A DNA stretch of 37,419 nt from Thermus scotoductus DSM 8553 (GTDB taxonomy: Bacteria > Deinococcota > Deinococci > Deinococcales > Thermaceae): assembly GCF_000381045.1 (NCBI RefSeq), contig NZ_KB905748.1, positions 1 through 37,419 on the forward strand, in the 5' to 3' direction. Shown here in pieces: positions 28,057-35,266 of this stretch. The position numbers and the translations under genes are program-made. The notes beneath the pieces are model-generated. The model was not told the origin of the DNA. It did no database searches and saw nothing but the letters and a program-made list of their open reading frames with translations. Within the stretch, counting starts at the first letter, position 1. Every line of letters starts with the position of its first letter.

Positions 28057-28697
28057 CCCTTAAGCAGGGCCCTGAGCTCCCCGTAAAGCCGCTTGGTTTC
28101 CTCGGGGGTTTTGCCATAGCCGCCGTACCTGGTAACGATTTTGGCGGCCTCCTTGCCCAGGCCCTTTTCCTTGAGCCTTTCCAGAAGCTGGTCGATGAGC
28201 CGGTAGGCCTCGGGCTTTTCCTCCTCGAGGCCCTCCTCCTCGCCAGGGGAGGGTTCGGGCAGCTTGGGTGGGGTGAAGCGGCCCTTCTCCGGGTCGTAGT
28301 CCACCCACTGTTTCTCGAGGCGGTAGAGGTACCGGCCCACCCCGAACTTCACCGCAGCCCTCTTCAAGGCATCAGAGAAGGCCGCCTTCAGGGAATCCCC
28401 TTCCCCCACGTCCTCCTTGGTCACCCCCAGGACCGTGAGGCGGCACTTCACCTCCACCAGGCGTTCCCGCCGCTCCCCCCGCTCGTCCCTCACCGCACGC
28501 TCGGCGTCGGCCAGCACCTCGTAGGCGTCCTGCCACCCCTCGGGACCCACCACCCGGTCCAGCCGGTCCAAAACAGTGCGGGCATCCACATAGGGGACCA
28601 CCAGGGCGCGTTTTTTGTCCCGGGAGAGGGCCTCGATGCGCCACTGCACCTCGCCGGGGGGGAAGGGTTCGGAGAGTTTTTGCCAGACTTCGTCCAT
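28053..28697 (-). CDS. ddrA: DdrA-like Rad52/22-family DNA end-protection protein
   Basis: 214 residues. The N-terminal 130 residues match the Rad52/22 double-strand-break repair family, as in Deinococcus DdrA, which binds and protects 3' single-stranded DNA ends after damage. Key blocks are PYVDARTVLDRLDRVVGPEGWQ and VEVKCRLTVLGVTKEDVGEG, then the signature SLKAAFSDALKRAAVKFGVGRYLY. An acidic linker (EEEGLEEEKPE, about 156-166) joins to a C-terminal helical region. The ATG at 28695-28697 is 6 nt after a TACACT -10 box that lies in a perfect palindrome, so expression is probably controlled. It heads an operon with a phosphoesterase and rsmA. Confidence 0.88.
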
Positions 28698-28699
28698 AG

Positions 28700-28715
28700 C
28701 TAAAGTGTACTTTAG
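28700..28715 (-). promoter_or_regulatory. ddrA promoter with 16-bp operator-like palindrome
   Basis: CTAAAGT (28700-28706), GT, ACTTTAG (28709-28715) is a perfect inverted repeat. The minus-strand -10 box TACACT (28704-28709) sits inside it, 6 nt before the ddrA ATG. A repressor bound here would block RNA polymerase directly. The sequence is not the Deinococcus radiation/desiccation response motif. Confidence 0.65.
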
Positions 28716-28747
28716 GCCACCCTCAGGGGTTAGGGGAAAGGATGGGT

Positions 28748-28753
28748 TAGGTT
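28748..28753 (+). promoter_or_regulatory. Leaderless -10 box for the 120-residue exported protein
   Basis: TAGGTT followed by 6 nt and the ATG at 28760. It is divergent from ddrA, 32 bp from the palindrome. No good -35 is seen. Confidence 0.45.
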
Positions 28754-28759
28754 AAGGCC

Positions 28760-29122
28760 ATGCGCAGGATATTCGGGATGCTACCCTTGCTGGTTCTGGC
28801 TTGGGCCCTCGAGGTAAATCCCTCCGGCTCCATGGAACTCCGCATCACCGCCACCCTCTCCTTTAACCTTTTCCCCCAGGCGGTGGTGGTGGAGCGCCTT
28901 CCTGAGCCCCAAGGGCTTTTGGTGGTCTACCGTTACTCCCAGGCGGAGGCCATCTTCCGCTACCACGACCAGGACCTTCGCCGAAGAGGCTGGGTGCGGG
29001 TCAAGTACGAGGTGAAGAAGGACGAGTGGAAGGCGGAGTACAAGAAGGGTAAGGCCAAGGCCAAGCTTTCCGTGAAGGACAAGAAGGGCCGGGTGGAGGT
29101 GCGGCTTAAGGAAGGGGACTAG
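28760..29122 (+). CDS. Small exported hypothetical protein, lysine-rich
   Basis: 120 residues with a short signal peptide (MRRIFGMLPLLVLAWALE, cleavage likely near residue 17). The mature part first has beta-strand-like hydrophobic stretches (MELRITATLSFNLFPQAVVVERL, LLVVYRYSQAEAIFRYHDQDLRRRGW). The last 40 residues are alternating charged and strongly basic (YEVKKDEWKAEYKKGKAKAKLSVKDKKGRVEV). I do not recognise a family. It may be a periplasmic or envelope-associated protein. It is transcribed divergently from ddrA and its stop codon overlaps the -35 of the tRNA gene. Confidence 0.75.
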   Translation: MRRIFGMLPLLVLAWALEVNPSGSMELRITATLSFNLFPQAVVVERLPEPQGLLVVYRYSQAEAIFRYHDQDLRRRGWVRVKYEVKKDEWKAEYKKGKAKAKLSVKDKKGRVEVRLKEGD

Positions 29123-29148
29123 ACAAGGCCACGGCCCCCCGCTACCAT
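29120..29148 (+). promoter_or_regulatory. Promoter of tRNA-Ala
   Basis: TAGACA (29120-29125), 17-bp spacer, TACCAT (29143-29148), 11 nt before the mature tRNA 5' end. The -35 shares bases with the stop codon of the preceding gene. The fit to consensus is fair. Confidence 0.5.
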
Positions 29149-29159
29149 ATAGGGCGCGT

Positions 29160-29235
29160 GGGGCCGTGGCGCAGCTGGGAGCGCGCCTGAATCGCACTCA
29201 GGAGGTCACGGGTTCGAGTCCCGTCGGCTCCACCA
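29160..29235 (+). tRNA. tRNA-Ala (anticodon CGC)
   Basis: A complete 76-nt cloverleaf. The acceptor stem pairs 29160-29166 with 29225-29231 (one G-U). The anticodon stem CCTGA/TCAGG flanks the 7-nt loop ATCGCAC, giving anticodon CGC, which reads GCG alanine codons. The T arm has GGGTTCGAGTCCC, and the CCA end (29233-29235) is encoded. It marks the left edge of the defence island. Confidence 0.95.
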
Positions 29236-29429
29236 GCACCAGGACGATGCTTTCGCCCCCTGGGGGAGACTCCAGGGGGCGGCTGTGTAGCTATAGGTGT
29301 AGCAAAAGGCTAGGTGCCCCGGGTCCTAGGGAGGTAGTTCCCCTTTTGGAGGAGGAACCTACCGTGCCTCTCTTATTGATCTGCCTGTTGCCTGCCAACG
29401 GATTTTGGCGGACGGAAGCTACAGGTGGG
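29236..29429. other. Structured non-coding stretch between tRNA-Ala and darG
   Basis: Beyond the hairpin at 29254-29281 there is a second stem (29333-29341 with 29354-29363, one bulge). A third, large inverted repeat extends into darG (29387-29400 with 29447-29460). I find no credible ORF. It may be darG 3' UTR and terminator, an island boundary, or a small RNA. Confidence 0.45.
29254..29281. terminator. Perfect 10-bp hairpin after tRNA-Ala
   Basis: 29254-29263 pairs with 29272-29281 without mismatch around an 8-nt loop, 18 nt after the tRNA CCA. No T-tract follows on the plus strand, so it may be a T-less terminator or a 3' processing structure. Confidence 0.5.
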
Positions 29430-29460
29430 CTAGGCCTCTTGAGCCACGTTGGCGGGCAAC
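29387..29460. repeat. 14-bp imperfect inverted repeat across the darG 3' end
   Basis: 29387-29400 and 29447-29460 are inverse copies with 13 of 14 matching, separated by 46 bp. The right copy encodes part of the darG C terminus. No T-run follows on the minus strand. It could be an mRNA-stabilising hairpin or a scar of an inserted element. Confidence 0.6.
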
Positions 29461-30512
29461 TTGGGGGGGCGGTCCTGCCACTCTTCTGGGCGGAGGGCAC
29501 CCCGCTTTAGGAGGGCATCTAGGGCCACCTGAAGGTGGGTCTTGGGGAAGGTAGCCTTGCGAGGGTTCCAGGCTTGGAGCCCTTTTTGCAGGCTAGCCCA
29601 GTCCCGGGCTCCTTCGTGGCGTACGGCCCAGTGAACCGTGGCCAGGAGTTCTAGGCCGTAGGGGGTTTCAAATCCCTTGACCCAGTCCGCCGCCCGGGTA
29701 GCGGCTTCGTCGGCCTTGGGGTAGTCGGCGAGGAAGAGGACGGCCTCGTCCAAGGCCTGGAGTTTAAGGCGTATTTGGGAGACCCCCGTACGATCTCCGA
29801 AACCCTGGATATAGTGGCCCTCGAGGCGGGCTAGCACGTGGTTCAGGGGCTCGGCGTAGGGGCCAAACTGCTTGCGGGCGAAGTCAAGCTTTAGATCCAG
29901 GCCAGCTTCCTGCAGAAAGTAGGCCAGCTTCTGAGCCTCGAGGCGGCCCAAAGGCTCCCCCAATGCCCCGTATAGCCCGAAGAGCTTGAGTAGGGCAGCC
30001 CGTGCGGGGGTGAGGCGGGGCTTGGTTTTCAGAGGGACGATGGAGTGAGCTTTAGGGTTTTCTACTGGCTCGTAAACCCAAACCTCCACGCCCTCAAGGG
30101 TCTCGAGGGCCTCCTGAATACGTTGTTTGACCTCGGGCCAAGGCAGGCCTCCGTTCCCGGCCCCCAAAGGGGGCAGAGCGATAGAGCGGACCCGAAGCTC
30201 CTGGATCCGGCATACAAGGTCCTTGAGGCCCTCCTCTACGTATTCCATACGGGAAGGGTGGCGCCAGTGCTTCTTGGTGGGGAAGTTGAAGATGTAGCGG
30301 GGCTGGGCTAGGGGGCCCCGGTCGTAAACGAAGATGCGGCCAATCTGGACCTGGCCCCGCTCGCAGGCTTTCACGTAGGCCTGGTAGTTGTCTGGGAAAG
30401 CCCGTTTGAACTGCAAGGCCACCCCCTTGCCCATGACCCCCACGGTGTTCACCGTGTTCACCAGGGCTTCTACCGGGGCCTCGAGAAGGTTGCCTTGCAC
30501 GAAGCGGAGCAT
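29430..30512 (-). CDS. darG: DarG antitoxin (macrodomain DNA ADP-ribosylglycohydrolase)
   Basis: 360 residues in two parts. Residues 1-155 form a macrodomain: QGNLLEAPVEALVNTVNTVGVMGKG binds ADP-ribose, and FPTK80 and PPLGAGNGGLPW are conserved. The domain removes ADP-ribose from thymidine in DNA and so reverses DarT. K80 coincides with the catalytic lysine position I recall for T. aquaticus DarG. The C-terminal 190 residues form the second domain, which in this family binds and inhibits DarT directly (KLFGLYGALGEPLGRLEAQKLAYFLQEAGL and following). It starts 8 bp after the darT stop, an operon in the standard toxin-first order. Its 3' end lies in a large inverted repeat. Confidence 0.93.
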   Translation of the reverse strand: MLRFVQGNLLEAPVEALVNTVNTVGVMGKGVALQFKRAFPDNYQAYVKACERGQVQIGRIFVYDRGPLAQPRYIFNFPTKKHWRHPSRMEYVEEGLKDLVCRIQELRVRSIALPPLGAGNGGLPWPEVKQRIQEALETLEGVEVWVYEPVENPKAHSIVPLKTKPRLTPARAALLKLFGLYGALGEPLGRLEAQKLAYFLQEAGLDLKLDFARKQFGPYAEPLNHVLARLEGHYIQGFGDRTGVSQIRLKLQALDEAVLFLADYPKADEAATRAADWVKGFETPYGLELLATVHWAVRHEGARDWASLQKGLQAWNPRKATFPKTHLQVALDALLKRGALRPEEWQDRPPKLPANVAQEA

Positions 30513-30520
30513 AAGCGCTT

Positions 30521-31150
30521 CTAATAGTACCAGCTTCGGCGCACCCGCACCGGGGGATGGGGAAGATGGGGGAACTGGGCAAGGATGCTCTCCACCTGGG
30601 CCTGGATGGTTTCGTCCATCACACCGATTTCCTCAATCAGCTTCCACGGGAAAAGGTCCTTCACCAGGAACTCGGCCTGCTTTTTCTCGCGCACATTGGC
30701 CCAGTAAGAGGCCTGGATGGCTTGCCAGTCTAACGCTTTCAGGTGTTCTAGCTTATGGAAGAAGCGAACATACTGCACGGCCGCATGGCGGTCCGTGAAC
30801 ACGAAGGGGATGCGGGCTTCCGCCACCTTTTGCGCGGAGGAGACCAGGTGCAGGATAGGATGCTGGCCCCCTTGATAGTCGGTTTGTTGTGTGTGAATGG
30901 CGTAGAGCATTGGGGAACGGGGGCAGAAGTAAAACGGCACGTAATCGTGGAGCTTGCCTCTCGGGCCTACGGGTACCACGACTTGAGCGCGGCGGGCCTG
31001 GATGTGCCCGTAGGCCATGTTCTGCCGCACGGGAGGTCTTTTGGAGTAGGGGAGGAGGCCTCCTCTTTGAAGGATGCCCTGGAGGTTATTCAGGTGGGTG
31101 ATGTGGTAGATGAGCGTGGGCACCGGGTAGGCTAGGCCTTGCTGTGGCAT
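30521..31150 (-). CDS. darT: DarT toxin (DNA thymidine ADP-ribosyltransferase)
   Basis: 209 residues from the chosen start. DarT (DUF4433) transfers ADP-ribose from NAD+ to thymidine in single-stranded DNA, blocking replication; many act in anti-phage defence. YHITHLNNLQGILQRGGL (15-32) is the NAD-binding start, followed by AYGHIQARR (46-54), VPFYFCPRSPMLYAIH (71-86) and the catalytic glutamate E160 in KKQAEFLV. With this start E160 has the same number as the catalytic Glu I recall for Thermus DarT, which supports ATG 31148-31150. So does a TATAAT box 6 nt before it. The open frame to 31231 would run back through the promoter and into the divergent mod gene. Confidence 0.93.
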   Translation of the reverse strand: MPQQGLAYPVPTLIYHITHLNNLQGILQRGGLLPYSKRPPVRQNMAYGHIQARRAQVVVPVGPRGKLHDYVPFYFCPRSPMLYAIHTQQTDYQGGQHPILHLVSSAQKVAEARIPFVFTDRHAAVQYVRFFHKLEHLKALDWQAIQASYWANVREKKQAEFLVKDLFPWKLIEEIGVMDETIQAQVESILAQFPHLPHPPVRVRRSWYY

Positions 31151-31156
31151 GGTTCC

Positions 31157-31176
31157 ATTATATCCAGGGATATACT
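31157..31176. promoter_or_regulatory. Bidirectional promoter of darTG and Type III mod-res, with central palindrome
   Basis: Minus-strand TATAAT (31157-31162) lies 6 nt before the darT ATG. Plus-strand TATACT (31171-31176) lies 7 nt before the mod ATG. Only 8 bp separate the two -10 boxes. TATATCC-AG-GGATATA (31159-31174) is a perfect palindrome that overlaps both. RNA polymerase cannot occupy both at once, and one bound protein would control both operons. Confidence 0.7.
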
Positions 31177-31183
31177 CTTCTAC

Positions 31184-32776
31184 ATGCCAGCCCTGGAGTG
31201 GATCGGCAAGCGGGCGGTAGTGCGGCACCACTTGGAGGTTCCCTACCGCATTTTGGAGCCCGTGCCTAAACTCTCCTTCGGTGAGGGCGATAATCTTCTA
31301 GTGGAGGGGGACAACCTCGAGGCCCTAAAAGCCCTCCTCCCCCAGTACCGGGGGCGGGTGAAGCTGGTCTACATAGACCCTCCCTACAACACCGGCAACG
31401 AGGGCTGGGTCTACAACGACAACGTGAACAGCCCCGAGATACGGGACTGGCTGGGGAAGGTGGTGGGCCCGGAGGCTGAAGACCTCTCCCGGCACGACAA
31501 GTGGCTTTCCATGATGTACCCCAGGCTGAGGCTTTTGCACGAGCTCTTGCGGGAGGACGGAAGCCTTTGGATGAGCATTGACGACAACGAGGTCCACCGA
31601 GCGAGGATGCTCCTGGACGAAATCTTTGGACCACAGAACTTTATAGCTACAGTGATCTGGCAGAAGAAGTTTTCCCTCCAGAACGATGCCACCTACTTCT
31701 CCGACATGCACGATTACATCTTAGTCTACGCTAAGCGAAAAAAGTTCCATAGTAATGACCCCGCAGGGTGGACTTTAAACAAGCTTCCACCCACCCCGGA
31801 GAAGGTAGGCCGCTACCAAAATCTGGATAACGACCCGAGAGGCCCTTGGCAATCAGTAGACTACACATGCGCAAAAACTAAAGAAGAGCGACCCAATCTT
31901 TACTACCCCATCGTCAATCCCAACACCGGCGAGGAGATCTGGCCGTCCCCCACCCGGGTCTGGGCCTTTTCGCGCGAGGAGCACGAGCGCCACCTAAGGG
32001 AGAACCGCATATGGTGGGGGAAAGATGGCAGGGGAAGGCCCCGGATCAAGAAGTTTTTGAGCGAGGTCCAGGCCACCATGGTGCCCACCACGCTTTGGTT
32101 GCGGGAGGATGTTGGGGACACCCAGGAAGCCCGCAGAGAGGTGCGCCAGACCCTGGAAGGAGAGGACTTCCCCACCCCTAAACCCACCCGCCTTCTCCAG
32201 CGGATTCTGCAGATCGCCACTAACCCCCATGACGGGGACATCGTCCTGGACTCCTTCGCCGGTAGCGGCACCACGGGGCACGCGGTGCTCAAGCAAAACG
32301 CCGCCGACGGAGGCAACCGGCGCTTCATCCTGGTGGAGCTGGACCCCCACATTGCCCAGAACATCACCCGGAGGCGTCTGGAGTATGCCGCCCGGGAACA
32401 CGGGAGCGGCTTTCAGTACCTGCGCCTAGGCGAGACCCTCTTCACGCCGGATGGGCGAATCCGGGAGGGAGTGGACTACCTGACCTTGGCCCGGTACGTC
32501 TACTACCGGGAGACGGGGGAACCCCTGCCTTCCACCATCAGCCCGCCCCTTCTTGGGGTGTCCCAGCGCGGGGTGGCGGTTTACCTACTCTACAACGGGG
32601 TGCTCAAGGACCGGTCTCCCAAAGGGGGCAACGCCCTTACCCGGGAGGTCCTGGCCCACCTGCCTCCCCATGACGGCCCCAAGGTGGTCTACGGCACCTC
32701 CTGCCGCCTGAACCCGGCGACCCTGACGGCGTGGGGCATCACCTTTCGGCACATCCCCTACGAGGTGGCCCAGTGA
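31184..32776 (+). CDS. mod: Type III R-M modification subunit (adenine-N6 methyltransferase)
   Basis: 530 residues. The order is that of beta-class Mod proteins: EGDNLEALKALLPQYRG then motif IV IDPPYNTGNE (64-73). A central target-recognition region follows at about 130-330, then the SAM motif DSFAGSGTTGH (from residue 356). DPPY indicates N6-adenine methylation. Mod provides the recognition for the Res partner encoded next. The start is ATG 31184, 7 nt after TATACT; an earlier ATG at 31139 would run through the divergent darT promoter. The region 31,630-31,930 is visibly AT-richer than its surroundings, suggesting an exchanged recognition module. The stop overlaps the res start (TGATG). Confidence 0.9.
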   Translation: MPALEWIGKRAVVRHHLEVPYRILEPVPKLSFGEGDNLLVEGDNLEALKALLPQYRGRVKLVYIDPPYNTGNEGWVYNDNVNSPEIRDWLGKVVGPEAEDLSRHDKWLSMMYPRLRLLHELLREDGSLWMSIDDNEVHRARMLLDEIFGPQNFIATVIWQKKFSLQNDATYFSDMHDYILVYAKRKKFHSNDPAGWTLNKLPPTPEKVGRYQNLDNDPRGPWQSVDYTCAKTKEERPNLYYPIVNPNTGEEIWPSPTRVWAFSREEHERHLRENRIWWGKDGRGRPRIKKFLSEVQATMVPTTLWLREDVGDTQEARREVRQTLEGEDFPTPKPTRLLQRILQIATNPHDGDIVLDSFAGSGTTGHAVLKQNAADGGNRRFILVELDPHIAQNITRRRLEYAAREHGSGFQYLRLGETLFTPDGRIREGVDYLTLARYVYYRETGEPLPSTISPPLLGVSQRGVAVYLLYNGVLKDRSPKGGNALTREVLAHLPPHDGPKVVYGTSCRLNPATLTAWGITFRHIPYEVAQ

Positions 32777-35256
32777 TGGAGCTCAAGAGCTACCAGAAGG
32801 AGGACCTGAGGGCACTGGAGGACTTCCTCCATCGGGTAGGCGCCTACGAAAAGGATCTGCCCAACTTCCTGGATCAGGCCTTCCGGGAGGTGGCCGCGCG
32901 GTACATGGAAAACCCTCCTCCCTACCTGGAGCCGAAGGGCCTCGAGGGCATCCCCTACGTGTGCTTCCGCATCCCCACGGGCGGGGGCAAGACCCTTCTC
33001 GCGGCCCACGCTCTGGCCCCGGCCCGGCGCTTTTTGGGCCAGGATGCCCCTATGGTGGTCTGGCTCACCCCCACCGAGGCTATCCGCACCCAGACTCTGA
33101 AGGCCCTCAAGGACACGCGCCACCCCTACCGCCAAGCCCTTGAGCAGGCCTTAGGCCAGGTGCGGGTCATGGACCTGCAAGAGGCCCTGGCCCTGCCCCC
33201 GGGGGACGTGGGCGCGGTGGCCCTGGTCATGGTGGCTACCCTGCAGGCTTTCCGGGTAGAGGAGACCGAGGGGCGCAAGGTTTACGAGGAAAACGGACAT
33301 CTCATGGGCGTTTTTGACCTGCTGGCCGGATCGGTGCCGGAAGATAAGCTGGCGCCTCCCGAGGGGATAGGAAGGTACTCCCTGGCCAACCTCCTCCGCA
33401 TCATGCGCCCCATCGTGGTGGTGGACGAGGCCCACAACGCCCGCACCCCCCTTTCCTTTGACACCCTGGCCCGCCTGGAACCCGGGGTCATCCTGGAGTT
33501 CACGGCCACCCCCAGGGAGGACTCCAACGTTCTCTTTGCCGCCACCGCCCATGAGCTCCACCGGGAGGGCATGATCAAGCTACCCATAGAGCTCGTGGTC
33601 CTGAAGGACCAGGAGGCGGTCCTCCAGGCGGCTATGGCCAAACAGAAGGAGCTTGAGGCCCTGGCCCAAAGAGGCCGGGAGTACCTCCGGCCCATCGTCC
33701 TCATCCAAGCGGAGCCCCGGCGTGGGGGGGATCCGTACACCTGGGAAAAGGTGAGGGCCTTTCTACTGGAGCGCGGGGTGCGGGAGGAGGAGGTGGTGGT
33801 CTCCGTGGGGGAGCGGGATGACCTCACCGGCCAAGACCTCCTTTCGCCCTCCTCGCCCGTGCGCTACGTCATCACCGTAGACAAGCTCAAGGAGGGATGG
33901 GACTGCCCCTTCGCTTACGTGCTGGCCTCGGTGCGTCCCCTGAAGTCGCCCACGGCCATTGAGCAGGTGCTGGGCCGGGTGCTCAGGATGCCGGGGGCCA
34001 GGCCCAAGGAGCAGGAAGCGCTCAACAAGGCCTACGCTTTCACCGTGTCCGAGAACTTCTGGGAGGCGGCGGAAACCCTCCGGGAGGCTTTGGTTCTGGA
34101 GGGGTTTGAGCGCTACGAGGCCGAAAGGACCGTGCGCACCGTGGGCCTTGGCTTGGAGGAACGCATTCACCTCGAGGCATCCCCTAGTCCCTTAGCCCTC
34201 GCTCCCTTGGGGCCAAAGGTGGAATACGATCCAAAAGTTAGGGTGCTGGTCATCAAGGAGCCCCTGAACCCCAGTGAGAGGGCGGTACTCCGACAGGCTT
34301 TAGCGGAGAAGGATCGGCAGAAGCTTCCCCACACCGTCCGCACCCCCTCCGAGGAAGGCCGGGTGCTGGAGGTGCCCCTCCTCGCCTGGCATGGAGAGCC
34401 CCTGGAGGTTGAGCACTTCCTGGAGGAGGGTTGGAGCCTAGCGGGCCGGGACGCTCACCTGGACTTTGTTCCCCAGCCCCTGGGGGAAAGAGGGGAGATC
34501 GGCCTAGATGGGGGGCGGGTGCGCATCGCCCGCCTGGAGCGGCTGGACCAGGCCGGGAGGCTCTTTGGTTCCCACGTGGGCTGGACCTTGGATAGCCTTG
34601 CCCTCTGGCTGGACCGCCACATTCCCCACCCCGACCTACCCCAGGAGGAGACCTTGCCCTTCATCTACAGGGCCCTAGGAGAGCTTTTGGGGCGAGGCTT
34701 TACCCTAGAGGACCTGGTGGCGGAGAAGAGGCAGTTGAGGAACCTCCTAGAGGCCAAGATCCGCGGCCACCGGGAGGCGGCCCAAAAGGAAGCCTTCCAA
34801 CGCCTCTTGAAAGATACGCCTCCCAACCTCGGCACCATCACGCTTCGCTTGGAAGGGGACTACTTCCCGCCCAACCCCTACCGGGGGGCTTATGACTTCC
34901 AAAAGCACTTCTTCCCGGTCATCGCCGATCTCCAGGACGGAACGGAGGAGTTCCAGTGCGCCCGCCTCCTGGACGGGCTGGAGGAAGTGGAGTTCTGGGT
35001 GCGCAACTACCCTACCTGGCGCCACGCCTTCCGCCTTCCCTACCCCGGGGGCAACTTCTTCCCGGACTTTCTGGCCAGGCTGCGAGACGGGACCCTCCTC
35101 GTGTTGGAGTACAAGGGAAAGCATCTGGCGCACACCCCCGAGACCTACGAGAAGGAGGCCGTGGGGCAACTCTGGGCCCAGAAGACGGGCAACCTGTTCC
35201 TTATGGTGCGCACGCTTGATGGGCTGAACGCCATTTACCAGGCGGTTCGGCGCTGA
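32776..35256 (+). CDS. res: Type III R-M restriction subunit (helicase-nuclease Res)
   Basis: 826 residues. An SF2 helicase core has Walker A PTGGGKT (67-73), DEAH (217-220), FTATPRED (motif III region) and motif VI EQVLGRVLRMPG (from about 396). The C terminus carries a PD-(D/E)xK nuclease, with D764 in FPDFL, E778 and K780 in LEYKGK. All parts needed for ATP-dependent cleavage between head-to-head recognition sites appear intact. The ATG shares its A with the mod stop codon TGA, so translation is coupled. It ends 10 bp from the convergent TPR gene with no terminator visible. Confidence 0.92.
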   Translation: MELKSYQKEDLRALEDFLHRVGAYEKDLPNFLDQAFREVAARYMENPPPYLEPKGLEGIPYVCFRIPTGGGKTLLAAHALAPARRFLGQDAPMVVWLTPTEAIRTQTLKALKDTRHPYRQALEQALGQVRVMDLQEALALPPGDVGAVALVMVATLQAFRVEETEGRKVYEENGHLMGVFDLLAGSVPEDKLAPPEGIGRYSLANLLRIMRPIVVVDEAHNARTPLSFDTLARLEPGVILEFTATPREDSNVLFAATAHELHREGMIKLPIELVVLKDQEAVLQAAMAKQKELEALAQRGREYLRPIVLIQAEPRRGGDPYTWEKVRAFLLERGVREEEVVVSVGERDDLTGQDLLSPSSPVRYVITVDKLKEGWDCPFAYVLASVRPLKSPTAIEQVLGRVLRMPGARPKEQEALNKAYAFTVSENFWEAAETLREALVLEGFERYEAERTVRTVGLGLEERIHLEASPSPLALAPLGPKVEYDPKVRVLVIKEPLNPSERAVLRQALAEKDRQKLPHTVRTPSEEGRVLEVPLLAWHGEPLEVEHFLEEGWSLAGRDAHLDFVPQPLGERGEIGLDGGRVRIARLERLDQAGRLFGSHVGWTLDSLALWLDRHIPHPDLPQEETLPFIYRALGELLGRGFTLEDLVAEKRQLRNLLEAKIRGHREAAQKEAFQRLLKDTPPNLGTITLRLEGDYFPPNPYRGAYDFQKHFFPVIADLQDGTEEFQCARLLDGLEEVEFWVRNYPTWRHAFRLPYPGGNFFPDFLARLRDGTLLVLEYKGKHLAHTPETYEKEAVGQLWAQKTGNLFLMVRTLDGLNAIYQAVRR

Positions 35257-35266
35257 AAGGGATTCG

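Noticed and set aside
31151-31231. Longer DarT start at 31231
   Set aside because: It would place the promoter and part of the divergent mod gene inside darT; the ATG at 31150 follows a TATAAT box and gives the expected numbering of the catalytic Glu.
29160-35266. Direct repeat of the tRNA-Ala 3' end at the far side of the defence island (an attL/attR pair)
   Set aside because: I searched by eye near 35,257-35,300 for the T-arm and acceptor sequence and found none, and there is no integrase gene in the interval.
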